Below, one piece after another: positions 1-7,859 of a stretch of DNA of 64,000 nucleotides. Every line of letters starts with the position of its first letter. Position 1 is the first letter of the stretch. A model generated the notes under the pieces. The model had not been told where the DNA came from, searched no databases, and saw nothing but the letters and a program-made list of their open reading frames with translations. The DNA is taken from NCBI GenBank assembly GCA_009910795.1, contig VMEE01000095.1, positions 48,938-112,937 of the forward strand, written 5' to 3'. The DNA comes from Dehalobacter sp. CP (GTDB lineage: Bacteria; Bacillota_B; Desulfitobacteriia; Desulfitobacteriales; Syntrophobotulaceae). A program made the translations under genes and the position numbers.

Positions 1-586
1 CCGGCCGGATGTTCCACTTCCTCAAAACAGCGGCGTTCTCATCATCAATCAGCGTTAAGTTGGATTGCATGCAAATATTGACTTTCTTAAATTGCTGCTT
101 AATCAGGGCGTTTGCTTCATCATAAAATTCTTTTCCAATCAGTAAAGGTTCCCCGCCGTGCCAGATCCAAGTGCCGACATTCACATCTTTGAACACTTTC
201 AAAATCTGTCTGACCACTTCCAGCGTGACTTTGTTCCCTTCCGCGTTAAGATCCTTGCGAAACATCACATCATAACAATACGGACAATGCAGGTTGCAGG
301 CATGCGTCGTTTTTACGATCAAAGTAGTTTTATCGGGATACGTAATATTCTCCGCGCCAGCCATCTTTTTGAAATCGATATCGCTCTCAAAATACTCCTT
401 ATGCCTTTTTATTTGTTTGAGAGACATGGAAAACATCAAGTTCTTATTGCCGGCAATAATGTCCAGAATCTCCCCGGAACTCATGCCGGGCATGATTTCC
501 TGGTAAACACAGCTGCGCAGTTCCCTTTCGTATTTGTTGTTGAATTTACGGAACTGATACAACTCATCTTTTGCTATTAAATTCAT
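1..586 (-). CDS. Radical SAM protein, SPASM/sulfatase-maturase type (3' end beyond window)
   Basis: The first 195 codons are present; the rest lies left of the window. The radical SAM 4Fe-4S motif CNLHCPYC is seen with cysteines at residues 97, 101 and 104, followed by the WHGGEPLL motif at 141-148 that binds S-adenosylmethionine in this superfamily. About 90 residues without a recognised fold precede the core. WHGGEP is typical of peptide- or protein-modifying members such as anaerobic sulfatase maturases and RiPP enzymes. The ATG at 584-586 has an AGGGGG ribosome binding site that overlaps the stop of the lipoprotein gene, so it is the last visible gene of the Tad pilus operon. It might modify a small protein of this operon; the substrate is unknown. 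Confidence 0.85.
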   Translation of the reverse strand, partial: MNLIAKDELYQFRKFNNKYERELRSCVYQEIMPGMSSGEILDIIAGNKNLMFSMSLKQIKRHKEYFESDIDFKKMAGAENITYPDKTTLIVKTTHACNLHCPYCYDVMFRKDLNAEGNKVTLEVVRQILKVFKDVNVGTWIWHGGEPLLIGKEFYDEANALIKQQFKKVNICMQSNLTLIDDENAAVLRKWNIRP

Positions 587-597
587 AAGCATGCCCC

Positions 598-1425
598 CTA
601 TATCTTCAGCTGGGTGTTTTCTTCAGAATCGACCTTCCAAACCCCGTTTACCTGCAGCAAAATAATTCTTTCCTCATATTTGCTTACCCAAAAGTTGCCG
701 CCATTCTGCGCCGCATTGATGACGATGGTAAACTTCAGGAATGCCCCTTCCTGATTATTTAATTGGGGGATTTGATTAAAGCTTATATCCTCAAGGCATA
801 AAGACTTCATCTGTCTAGTATCCTTGTTTTTGATGCTTTCCGATCTGAAATTCGGGAAAAATTTGTCCAACGAACTTTGGAAATTCGCCGTCGTGTAACC
901 GCTTCCCGGCATTTGCGACATTGCTTCAAGCTTCTTATAATCGGTAGATTTAAACTCTACCAACCACCGGGCTGCCGCTTCATAAGCAGCTTTTTCTTTG
1001 TCTGTTTTGGTGGCATTATTTTGGACATAAACCTGCTGTCCCAAGCTGTACAAAGATAATCCGGAATTGGCGGGAAGGTTCTGCTCCGGCGCAGGCCCAG
1101 GTTCAGGTTTGCTTGGCGTAACCGGGTCAGGCTCGCTTGGCTGATTCGGTTCAATCTTTTGCTGGCTTTGGGGCTCGACACTGGGCTGGGCTTTTGTTTC
1201 GGTTTCGGCTTCGGTTTTGATTTCCGGCTGCGGAGCTTGCTCCGGTTCAGTCTCTTTAATCGGCTCAAGCTCTTTTTCCGGGCTTTGATTGTCTTTTTGA
1301 ATCTGCGTCTCCTGCTGAGCCGGGGTATTTTGTACCGGCTCAGTCTTTTTGGGGCTGCATCCAAAAAGAAGCATGGACAAAACAAGAAGCAGAATGGAAA
1401 ATGTTTTAACTCTTAACTTTAACAT
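598..1425 (-). CDS. Pro/Glu-rich lipoprotein at the end of the Tad operon
   Basis: 275 residues. The N-terminus is a lipoprotein signal peptide: Lys/Arg, a hydrophobic stretch and the lipobox LFGC with Cys23, so it should be lipid-anchored outside the membrane. Residues about 30-115 are a low-complexity linker of Pro, Glu, Gln, Lys and Ser suited to spanning the cell wall. The last 150 residues form a compact domain that I do not recognise; a seven-residue AARWLVE stretch and a C-terminal strand-rich part suggest an NTF2-like or similar alpha+beta fold, which is a guess. AGGAGG lies 8 bases before the ATG. It overlaps the preceding small gene by 20 bp and is translationally coupled to it. It may anchor or guide the pilus at the wall. 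Confidence 0.8.
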   Translation of the reverse strand: MLKLRVKTFSILLLVLSMLLFGCSPKKTEPVQNTPAQQETQIQKDNQSPEKELEPIKETEPEQAPQPEIKTEAETETKAQPSVEPQSQQKIEPNQPSEPDPVTPSKPEPGPAPEQNLPANSGLSLYSLGQQVYVQNNATKTDKEKAAYEAAARWLVEFKSTDYKKLEAMSQMPGSGYTTANFQSSLDKFFPNFRSESIKNKDTRQMKSLCLEDISFNQIPQLNNQEGAFLKFTIVINAAQNGGNFWVSKYEERIILLQVNGVWKVDSEENTQLKI

Positions 1426-1672
1426 GGTCGTATCCTCCTTTCGGGCCTACCGGAACATCCTCATCACCTATTTTGATATAGGTTTGGGAAAGTGTTTTTT
1501 TCTCTGAGGGGTCGGCAGTTCTGCGCCGTTCGTCCATATTCATCTCCATTTCCTCCAGTTGAGACAATATGGCGAGCTTGATAAATCTTTCCCTGCTCAT
1601 CCCAATCGAAGCGCTGAAGCCTTCCGTTCTTTGATTCAAATTGTCAGAAACATCCAATTCCCATTTAAACAT
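1406..1672 (-). CDS. Small hypothetical protein of the Tad operon
   Basis: 88 residues, function not recognised. I place the start at the ATG at 1670-1672 because AGGAGG sits 9 bases upstream; a longer reading from a TTG at 1696 would place that ribosome binding site inside the gene. The middle (about 15-50) is helical and charged and contains a MSRERFIKLAIL stretch reminiscent of ribbon-helix-helix or small helical adaptor proteins. The C-terminus is GYDHVKVKS. It overlaps the lipoprotein gene and lies two genes upstream of a radical SAM gene, so a role as adaptor or as substrate of that enzyme is possible, but no core-peptide motif is evident. Confidence 0.7.
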   Translation of the reverse strand: MFKWELDVSDNLNQRTEGFSASIGMSRERFIKLAILSQLEEMEMNMDERRRTADPSEKKTLSQTYIKIGDEDVPVGPKGGYDHVKVKS

Positions 1673-1714
1673 ATCCTTTTTCCTCCTAAAAAACAATGTT
1701 ACTAAAAAAGAATG

Positions 1715-2242
1715 TTATGAAAACAAGAATGAAGTAAGTATATAGCATGAAGAGATCAACACAGCTCCTCCTCCGGGAAAGGGTCTGCTCTTGACGCCAT
1801 TGGCAAAGGAATTATTGTTTTCTCCAATAGCGATTAATACTAGCGAATCTGTTTTTACATCATGAATCGTTCGGGATAAGCCTTTGACCCTTACAGTTTG
1901 AAAAAAGAAATAAAAGAAAGCTGAAAACATGAAGATAGCTGAGTTAAAGAAGAAGGCCCCGGGTGTTAAAAACAGGCTGAGAGCCAACAGCAATTTAACA
2001 TCACCTCCCCTCATCGCCCCGTGGGAATAGACGAATAAGAGAATTAAGAAAAGGAAAAAGAAAGACAGCCAGTAACTTGCGGAATATGCTTTGGCGTATA
2101 TAAGATAAAAAATTCCGAGAATTAAGCCCGGAATCGTCACCCAATTATATATTTTCCGCTTCCGCCAATCCGTCAGAACACAAATTGACAGCAGTATTAA
2201 AGGGATCAGCAATGCCAAATCCTTAACCATTTCCTGCATCAT
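1715..2242 (-). CDS. Prepilin peptidase, A24 family (TadV/CpaA-like)
   Basis: 175 residues and nearly all membrane. It is an aspartic leader peptidase that removes prepilin leader peptides at the cytoplasmic face of the membrane. The two catalytic aspartates of the A24 family are visible: Asp25 in TDWRKRKIYN after the first helix, and Asp81 in the GGDVKLL (GxGD) motif. The length fits TadV/CpaA, which lack the N-terminal methylase domain of PilD. It should process the two Flp-like pilins and two TadE-like proteins encoded just upstream. Two adjacent ATGs (2240-2242 and 2237-2239) follow a short TAAGG; which is used is unclear. Confidence 0.92.
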   Translation of the reverse strand: MMQEMVKDLALLIPLILLSICVLTDWRKRKIYNWVTIPGLILGIFYLIYAKAYSASYWLSFFFLFLILLFVYSHGAMRGGDVKLLLALSLFLTPGAFFFNSAIFMFSAFFYFFFQTVRVKGLSRTIHDVKTDSLVLIAIGENNNSFANGVKSRPFPGGGAVLISSCYILTSFLFS

Positions 2243-2256
2243 CCTTACATTTCAAA

Positions 2257-2781
2257 TTATGGCGAGATTTTCAAAGCAGCGTCTTTGGCTACTTTGATCG
2301 TCCAATAAGGGGTTGAATTTACGATTTGGGTCAAGCCGCGCTTTACTCTGACTTCGATATAAACCACATAGGACGGCTCCGTGATAGCGTGACCGTCTAT
2401 CGGGCTTAACGCCGGCAAAACATCGGAATTATAGGTTTTATAATATAGCGTTGCTTTATTGACATATATAACCGGCGAGCCAGGAAGGGGATTCAGACTA
2501 TTGTCTAATGATAGATTTTTCTTTACCATCTCCAGAAAAACAACGTCCGCTTGCACTGGGTCTATTTCTAAAACCCCTTGGTTTAATTTGGCCTGGTCGG
2601 TTTGCTGGCTGGCCGCTAAAGCGGCGAATTTTACACTATCCGTTATTCCCCGTTTAATGTTTATGGCGTGGTAGTAGTCCGTCCCCCAGCCAATAAGGGC
2701 AAGAGAAATACTCAGAAAAATCAGCAGTTCAATTAGAGATGAACCCCGGTCGTCTCTGATTATTTTAAATAGCTTCTTCAT
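2257..2781 (-). CDS. TadE-like pseudopilin
   Basis: 174 residues from the ATG at 2779-2781, which has GAGG five bases upstream; a longer reading would overlap the previous gene and has no ribosome site. The N-terminus has the prepilin pattern: a basic leader, then RGSSLIELLIFLSIS, with a glycine (13) followed by Glu at +5 (residue 18) and a hydrophobic helix. This is the processing pattern cut by A24 peptidases. The remainder is a soluble, strand-rich extracytoplasmic domain. It is the second of two tandem TadE-like proteins (12 bp gap), which in Tad systems help nucleate or cap the Flp fibre. Confidence 0.8.
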   Translation of the reverse strand: MKKLFKIIRDDRGSSLIELLIFLSISLALIGWGTDYYHAINIKRGITDSVKFAALAASQQTDQAKLNQGVLEIDPVQADVVFLEMVKKNLSLDNSLNPLPGSPVIYVNKATLYYKTYNSDVLPALSPIDGHAITEPSYVVYIEVRVKRGLTQIVNSTPYWTIKVAKDAALKISP

Positions 2782-2792
2782 AAACACCTCAT

Positions 2793-3260
2793 TTAAGGCA
2801 AATATTGACTCATGATCGTTTTGGTTACCGTAACCGTTTCCGATTTGGCAACCGGACGACCGCCTGACCAATCGGTAAATTGTCTGGGCCCGGTTATGGA
2901 AATGGTTATATATTGTCCGTAAGCAACGCGGCTTGCCTCACTGCCCGATCCGGTGATCGTGAATAAACCGGTATCGACACCGGTGTGTTTCAGCTGATCT
3001 TTAATTAGATTCCGGACCTCTGTCGTGGTTCCTCCGACAACTGCAGCCCTTTCCAACCCGAGATTCACGGCATTAACCATGGAGCCCTGCAGGTTATTAA
3101 GGAAAAACATCGATATGAAGGTGAAAAATATCACCAGCCATAAGGCAAAGACGATTAGGAATTCAATCAAGGTGGAGCCCCGTTCATTATTGGGGTTTCT
3201 CATTGGTTTTTTTCGTAATTTCAGCATAATTTCAAGTGGATAGCACACGTCTGAACGCAT
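2793..3260 (-). CDS. TadE-like pseudopilin
   Basis: 155 residues if read from the ATG at 3260, which has AGGG eight bases upstream; an internal ATG at 3225-3227 has no clear ribosome site but would give a more typical short leader. The motif ERGSTLIEFLIVFALW at about 26-41 is a prepilin cleavage site (Gly28, Glu at +5) followed by a membrane helix. A TadE-type helical segment (NNLQGSMVNAVNLGLERAAV) follows, then a strand-rich tail with repeated Thr. It belongs to the minor pilins of the Tad pilus and pairs with the next gene. Confidence 0.8.
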   Translation of the reverse strand: MRSDVCYPLEIMLKLRKKPMRNPNNERGSTLIEFLIVFALWLVIFFTFISMFFLNNLQGSMVNAVNLGLERAAVVGGTTTEVRNLIKDQLKHTGVDTGLFTITGSGSEASRVAYGQYITISITGPRQFTDWSGGRPVAKSETVTVTKTIMSQYLP

Positions 3261-3304
3261 GCTATCCGCCCTCTCCCTTCCTCCTCACGGTGAGGATACT
3301 TTCA

Positions 3305-3481
3305 TTAAGGAGTCGTGATATTGGTTATACTGGTATTCATATCCGTCAATTTGCCCCTGATTGTAACAAACAGCACTGATACGGCTGCTACTGTAGCCAG
3401 AACACCGCCGAAGATCCAAATAATATTTTGAACGAGATCTCCGCCTTCATCTTGATAAAGGTTTTTCAAAATTTTTCCCAT
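3305..3481 (-). CDS. Flp-like small pilin (second copy)
   Basis: 58 residues. A short charged N-terminus ends in DEGGDLVQNI, followed by one hydrophobic helix (about 20-42) and a short Thr/Asn-rich tail, the layout of a Flp major pilin. It is clearly a paralogue of the next gene: both share GDLVQNI and GG(V/I)LATV at the same spacing. Neither has the classic Flp Glu-Tyr pair after the cleavage glycine, so processing may be non-canonical. AAGGGGGG lies about 10 bases before the ATG at 3479-3481. Confidence 0.75.
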   Translation of the reverse strand: MGKILKNLYQDEGGDLVQNIIWIFGGVLATVAAVSVLFVTIRGKLTDMNTSITNITTP

Positions 3482-3500
3482 AAAAAAATAACCCCCCTTC

Positions 3501-3680
3501 TTAATTCAATTTGCTCATTCCGGCTGAGTCATTGGCAATTTTAGCGGTTATTGTATTGTAAAGAATCACCGCAATGCCTACTGTTGCCAGAATGCCCCCC
3601 AACAGCAAGACGATATTTTGAACCAGATCCCCCCTTTCATCACGCAGCAATGCTGCCAGACTGCAGGCAATTTTTTTCAC
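3501..3680 (-). CDS. Flp-like small pilin (first copy)
   Basis: 59 residues from a GTG start at 3678-3680; GGAGGTG seven bases upstream decides this start over a longer in-frame reading. The N-terminus VKKIACSLAALL is followed by RDERGDLVQNI and a long hydrophobic helix (about 22-45), then a short polar tail. This is the layout of the major Flp fibre subunit, which the Tad machine polymerises after removal of the leader by the A24 peptidase. It directly follows tadC and is paralogous to the downstream 58-residue protein, so the pilus may be made from two related subunits. Confidence 0.78.
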   Translation of the reverse strand: MKKIACSLAALLRDERGDLVQNIVLLLGGILATVGIAVILYNTITAKIANDSAGMSKLN

Positions 3681-3693
3681 ATATTGCCACCTC

Positions 3694-4596
3694 CTACATG
3701 ATTTGGCCAAGGCTTTGGTTAGCCTGGTATAAGAGCGGGACAAGAATGACTACCGGGATCATGATAAAAGGAATGGCGGTCAAGGCTTCGACAAGCATTT
3801 TTTTGTTTTTGTACCGCCTTATTTCTTTTAATCCCTCAATATATTCAATGTCCCGGGACCGGCTGGCCATATAGGCAACCATATTGGAACTATCGATGGT
3901 GATAGATTGCATCAAAATATCCGCTAAGTTTTTCAATTCATCGATGTCTGTTTCTTTACTCAATTTAGCAAGCGCCGGTTTTGGCCCTGTTATGGACATA
4001 TCCTGCAGGAGCTTTTCCAGGTGAGGCCGCAATTTATTGGTCGCGAATAAGGCCCCACGAATAGAATCAACTATGGTTTCTCCCGCTTTTCTCAAGTCAA
4101 CAATATAAGCCATGATATCCGACAACTCATTGATGAGGGCATTTTGGTACTGGTTGTAAAAATACGCAAGAATGGCTGTGGGCGCTATGCTCCCCACAAA
4201 AAAGCCGGTACAAATCAGCCCTATTGCCATCAGCAAGTCTTTTGTGGAAAAGCCTGCAAAGCCAAAAAGAATGGCAAATATGAGGGGGGATAATTTTTGA
4301 AAAGTCCTAAATTCCGCATATCCCATCGGCATTGCTCCAGGCTGTTTGAGTATTTCCAGCATGTTTTCCGAACGATTCTGTCTCGGGGTTTTGCTTAATA
4401 ATTTAGAGATATATTTTGCCGTCTTTTTGCGAAGTTTTTCTAAAGCAGGTTCCTGGGCTTGTCTATACGAAAGCGCGGTAGTGCCGAGAGAATTTATCCT
4501 CTTCGACTCCCTGCGGTTCGTCTTAATAAAAAACGCCGCCAAAAGCAGCATCAAACCCAGGGATATTCCCATAGAACAAATCAATAGTATCGTCAT
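3694..4596 (-). CDS. tadC: TadC-like inner membrane platform protein (T2SS F family)
   Basis: 300 residues. An N-terminal membrane helix (about 5-25), a cytoplasmic helical region, two helices at about 100-150, a T2SSF cytoplasmic four-helix domain at about 150-260 (ELSDIMAYIVDLRKAGETI and IRGALFATNKL are typical) and a C-terminal pair of helices. TadB and TadC together form the membrane platform on which the ATPase acts during pilus assembly. It follows tadB with a 6 bp gap and precedes the pilin genes. GGAGG is 11 bases before the ATG. Confidence 0.88.
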   Translation of the reverse strand: MTILLICSMGISLGLMLLLAAFFIKTNRRESKRINSLGTTALSYRQAQEPALEKLRKKTAKYISKLLSKTPRQNRSENMLEILKQPGAMPMGYAEFRTFQKLSPLIFAILFGFAGFSTKDLLMAIGLICTGFFVGSIAPTAILAYFYNQYQNALINELSDIMAYIVDLRKAGETIVDSIRGALFATNKLRPHLEKLLQDMSITGPKPALAKLSKETDIDELKNLADILMQSITIDSSNMVAYMASRSRDIEYIEGLKEIRRYKNKKMLVEALTAIPFIMIPVVILVPLLYQANQSLGQIM

Positions 4597-4602
4597 ACTT
4601 GC

Positions 4603-5559
4603 TTAATCCTCCATTGATAAGAATTTCAGCAGCAGCGCACCCTCAATTAAGACAGAGATAATAATAGCATTCGTATAAAGGTGTCCTAATGAAGATTGTT
4701 TTACCAGGGCCAATGAATCCGGCCAAACAAGGCTTACGACTAGATACGTAAGAATCATTACCAGGGTAAAAGCCACCGCTTTGGAGATTAGCGGATTAAG
4801 ATCCTCTTTAATGGATTGCACCCTGTTTTTTCTTGATCTGATTTTGTCCGTAAGCCTGTATAAAAGCTCTTCCGTGTCACCCCCGGCCAGCCTTGAAGAA
4901 ACAATAACATTGTAAAAATCCCTGAATGACTGCAGTTTCAAAATTATAGACACTTTGTAGACAACCGTGCCAAATTCTTCACCTTTATTCACCCGGGACT
5001 GGATTCGGCTGAACAAAGACCGGATTTGAGAAGGCATTGCAGGAATTGAATCCCAAGTCGCGGCTTCAAGATTATTACGCACGATATAATTGTTTAAGAT
5101 AAGGCTGAAAGTGTTCAAGGCCTGTTTATTCAGCCTTCTTCGCGTACTGTGATAGATAAGATTGATCATAACCCAAGGCATCAGCAAGCCGATGACCGTA
5201 ATAATAATCATGCCGAAAATATTATGGCTTACGATTAAAGCCCCCGGACTTTGGTAAGTGGGATTCGGAATCTTCTCCGTAAGAGTTATTATTGAAAGGA
5301 AAAAGGAAATAAAGCTAAACCCGATACTCATAAAAAAGAGAGCTTTTAAGCTCAGCTTTAGATTTGTTATATAGATTCTTTGCTCGTAATATCTTGCAAA
5401 ATTGCTTATCCTGATGTTGTTTTTTACTTTATCTTGAAAATGGTTAATCCTTTCATTAAAGAATACGGATACTTGTTTCTTTCCATTTTTTCCAAGAAAC
5501 CAGGCGATTACGGATAATAGGAGCCCCATGCTTATGCCATAACAAAGAACAAGCGTCAT
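4603..5559 (-). CDS. tadB: TadB-like inner membrane platform protein (T2SS F family)
   Basis: 318 residues from the ATG at 5557-5559, chosen because it overlaps the tadA stop in an ATGA and has GAGGTG six bases upstream; a GTG nine bases earlier is less likely. It has helices near the N-terminus, two at about 75-125, a soluble T2SSF domain at about 145-255 (SSRLAGGDTEELLYRL is characteristic) and two C-terminal helices. It is the partner of TadC in the membrane platform and is translationally coupled to the TadA ATPase. Confidence 0.88.
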   Translation of the reverse strand: MTLVLCYGISMGLLLSVIAWFLGKNGKKQVSVFFNERINHFQDKVKNNIRISNFARYYEQRIYITNLKLSLKALFFMSIGFSFISFFLSIITLTEKIPNPTYQSPGALIVSHNIFGMIIITVIGLLMPWVMINLIYHSTRRRLNKQALNTFSLILNNYIVRNNLEAATWDSIPAMPSQIRSLFSRIQSRVNKGEEFGTVVYKVSIILKLQSFRDFYNVIVSSRLAGGDTEELLYRLTDKIRSRKNRVQSIKEDLNPLISKAVAFTLVMILTYLVVSLVWPDSLALVKQSSLGHLYTNAIIISVLIEGALLLKFLSMED

Positions 5560-6980
5560 ATCAACCACCTCTTAACATCACCGGCGTTTTTTCTGCCCTT
5601 AGCCATAAGACGGTAAACAAGTTTTTTGCTTATGGGGTTAAAGAACATTTTTCCGTCGCTGTCTCTTTTAAAGATATCTTTAATCACAATATTGCACTCC
5701 GCATCCAGCTCCAATTCAGCGACTTGGGTGATTTCAATTTTTCTGTCTACTATTCCTAATTGAATGATAATATCTACTGCGGTGACGATTTCAGTGTTAA
5801 TGACCTTATCGCTGACGTTGGAAATCGCTTGAACCTTGGTTCTTAATTCCTGGCAGCATGCTTCAGCGTCATAGGTATGAATGGAAGCCATTGTATTGGC
5901 ATGGCCGGAACGCATGGCCCTAAGCGTATACATGGCTTCGACCGGAAAACGGATCTCACCGACCAGAATCACATCCGGATCCATTCTCATAACCTGGGGG
6001 TAGATTTCCTCCACCCCGATAGGATTGTATTTTGTGTCTCGTTCCAGCATTTCAACAACCTCCAGGCCAGGATAGTATTTAGCTAGCTGCAACTCCGGCC
6101 CGTTTTCGATAGTGATTATCCGCAAACCGCTTTCGGGATCGCCGGGACTATTTTCATCCGGAATAAGATCCTGAAAAATCGAGGCCAGGGTACGGATCAA
6201 GGTTGTTTTTCCGGTGTGAGTCCCGCCGCTCACGATGATCGTAGCACCCGCTCTTACCACATCCCGGATAAAATCAAGCTGCCGGTAGGAATGTTCTTCG
6301 CTGGGGATATTTTTGATATCTTCATACTCTTTGTTAGGAAAGTTGCGGGGCTTGCCTCTCTCTGATGTCTTTAACGTCCCGATCTTTTCAAGTTCTTCCA
6401 GGGAAAAGTTTTTATCCCTGAATCTCCGAATATTTAAGGTAATTCCGTGGCTGGGGACGATGGCGCTTTTATTGATGACAACCCTGCTTCGATCCGGAAG
6501 CCAGGCATTATCCACCATGGGGCTGCCCTCGTTGGCTTCCGAGTGGCAAGTAAGCAAGATGCGTTCCGTTATTTTTTCAAGATGGGCCAGATCCGTAAAC
6601 TGAATATCCTTGGCTAAATACCTGACTCCATTCTTTTTATACGTGATTTGATATGGACCGTTTACGCAAATTTCCGTTATCTCCGGGTCAAGAAGGAAGT
6701 CATGGATAACATCATAGCCAATAATGGTTTTATAGGCCTCCCAAGCAATTTCATCGATGCTCATACCGGGCACATCGAGTTTCTCATGGCGAATGATATC
6801 TTTTATAACATTGAGGATTTGTTTTTGACATTCCCCTACCCCATAAATAGCGTCGTTAAGCAATTTTGGGTGGTTTTCAGTCAACATGGACTGGACAATA
6901 CTTATTGTTTTATATAGGTGGGTTTTGCTGTCTGTGTCAGATGCTTTTGAGTCAACGACTTTCGCTGAACTGATTCTCAT
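5556..6980 (-). CDS. tadA: TadA/CpaF pilus assembly ATPase (VirB11/secretion ATPase family)
   Basis: 474 residues from the ATG at 6978-6980 (GGAGG eight bases upstream; a start five codons earlier would overlap this site). It energises assembly, and perhaps retraction, of the Flp pilus from the cytoplasmic side. Visible motifs are a helical N-terminal domain, the Walker A box GGTHTGKTTL near residue 250, an Asp box (IITIENGPEL), the Walker B box DVILVGEIRFP near 335 and the conserved His region SGHANTMASIHT. The Walker A box has His-Thr where most members have Gly-Ser-Gly, but the GKT core is intact. Length fits CpaF/TadA. Confidence 0.93.
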   Translation of the reverse strand: MRISSAKVVDSKASDTDSKTHLYKTISIVQSMLTENHPKLLNDAIYGVGECQKQILNVIKDIIRHEKLDVPGMSIDEIAWEAYKTIIGYDVIHDFLLDPEITEICVNGPYQITYKKNGVRYLAKDIQFTDLAHLEKITERILLTCHSEANEGSPMVDNAWLPDRSRVVINKSAIVPSHGITLNIRRFRDKNFSLEELEKIGTLKTSERGKPRNFPNKEYEDIKNIPSEEHSYRQLDFIRDVVRAGATIIVSGGTHTGKTTLIRTLASIFQDLIPDENSPGDPESGLRIITIENGPELQLAKYYPGLEVVEMLERDTKYNPIGVEEIYPQVMRMDPDVILVGEIRFPVEAMYTLRAMRSGHANTMASIHTYDAEACCQELRTKVQAISNVSDKVINTEIVTAVDIIIQLGIVDRKIEITQVAELELDAECNIVIKDIFKRDSDGKMFFNPISKKLVYRLMAKGRKNAGDVKRWLI

Positions 6981-7008
6981 GTAAAGTTCCTCCAATCTGA
7001 ATTCCGCA

Positions 7009-7839
7009 TCAGCGTGGACTCCCGAAGCGCGGCGCGGTAAAAAATATACGGCCTTTTTTTACGGTCTTAGATAAATGAAGCTGCAGCAGAATGTTCTCAA
7101 TTGCTTTATCAAACTTGCCGTATTTTAATAAGGGAATCAGTGAAACCGTGGAGTTATCATACAACACCTTGGAAATACCGGGTATTGTCCCCAGCAAAGG
7201 TAGCCCAAGATTGCTCTCAATTTTGTCTTTCGTGTACAGCGCCTTATTGGAATATTGGTTGATGATCAGTTTGAACCTATTGATATCCATATTTCGGGCA
7301 TGCAGATTATTAAGCCATTTAGCGGTGTTCTCAATCGTGTTTCTGTTTTGGTCTACAATGACCAAGACATCTGTCGCTGCCCTTAGCGCCACGTCTGTAG
7401 GAATAATCAGCGTATCGCTTTGGACGTCAATAAAGAGGATATCTACAAGATCTGACAACTCAGTTATGATTGTACAGGCTTGCATATCTCCCAATTTATC
7501 TATTAATTCCGGTTCTTTCGTTAATCCCGTCCAGCATAATAAATTAGGAAGGTTCTTTGTTATATGGGCGTTTTCTTTAAGCAAATCGTGATAACTATAA
7601 TTATCCTGCCAAGACTTAAGGATATATTCCATCGAGCTTTCTTTATCTTCCAGCTCTAAAAACAAGTGGAGACAGGGCGCTATTAACGAAAAATCCAACA
7701 ACCCTATTTTTAAGTTTGTTTCCTTTGCCAGCTTCCGGGCCAGGTTGCAAGCAAGCGTTGACTTTCCAACACTGCACACACTCCACAAGACGATTATTTT
7801 CTTCAACTGCTGATCAACTGCATTATTTTCATCAGCCAT
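7009..7839 (-). CDS. TadZ/CpaE-like MinD/ParA-family protein with degenerate P-loop
   Basis: 276 residues from the ATG at 7837-7839 (GGGAGG AAATCAT before it). It is a deviant-Walker P-loop protein that in Tad systems localises the pilus machine. The P-loop reads VCSVGKST (residues 21-28); the signature lysine of the KGGVGKT box is replaced by Val21, and the usual LVDxDP motif is LLDFSLI. GKST is kept, so nucleotide binding is likely, while ATP-dependent dimerisation as in ParA may be altered. Later motifs LFIDVQSDTL and VLVIVDQNRN match the MinD fold. It lies between cpaB and tadA with short gaps. Confidence 0.82.
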   Translation of the reverse strand: MADENNAVDQQLKKIIVLWSVCSVGKSTLACNLARKLAKETNLKIGLLDFSLIAPCLHLFLELEDKESSMEYILKSWQDNYSYHDLLKENAHITKNLPNLLCWTGLTKEPELIDKLGDMQACTIITELSDLVDILFIDVQSDTLIIPTDVALRAATDVLVIVDQNRNTIENTAKWLNNLHARNMDINRFKLIINQYSNKALYTKDKIESNLGLPLLGTIPGISKVLYDNSTVSLIPLLKYGKFDKAIENILLQLHLSKTVKKGRIFFTAPRFGSPR

Positions 7840-7859
7840 ATGATTTCCTCCCATAACGT

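Noticed and set aside
158..580. Plus-strand open frame of 140 codons
   Set aside because: It lies opposite the radical SAM gene, whose minus-strand frame has the cluster motif and a ribosome site; the plus-strand product looks like no protein family.
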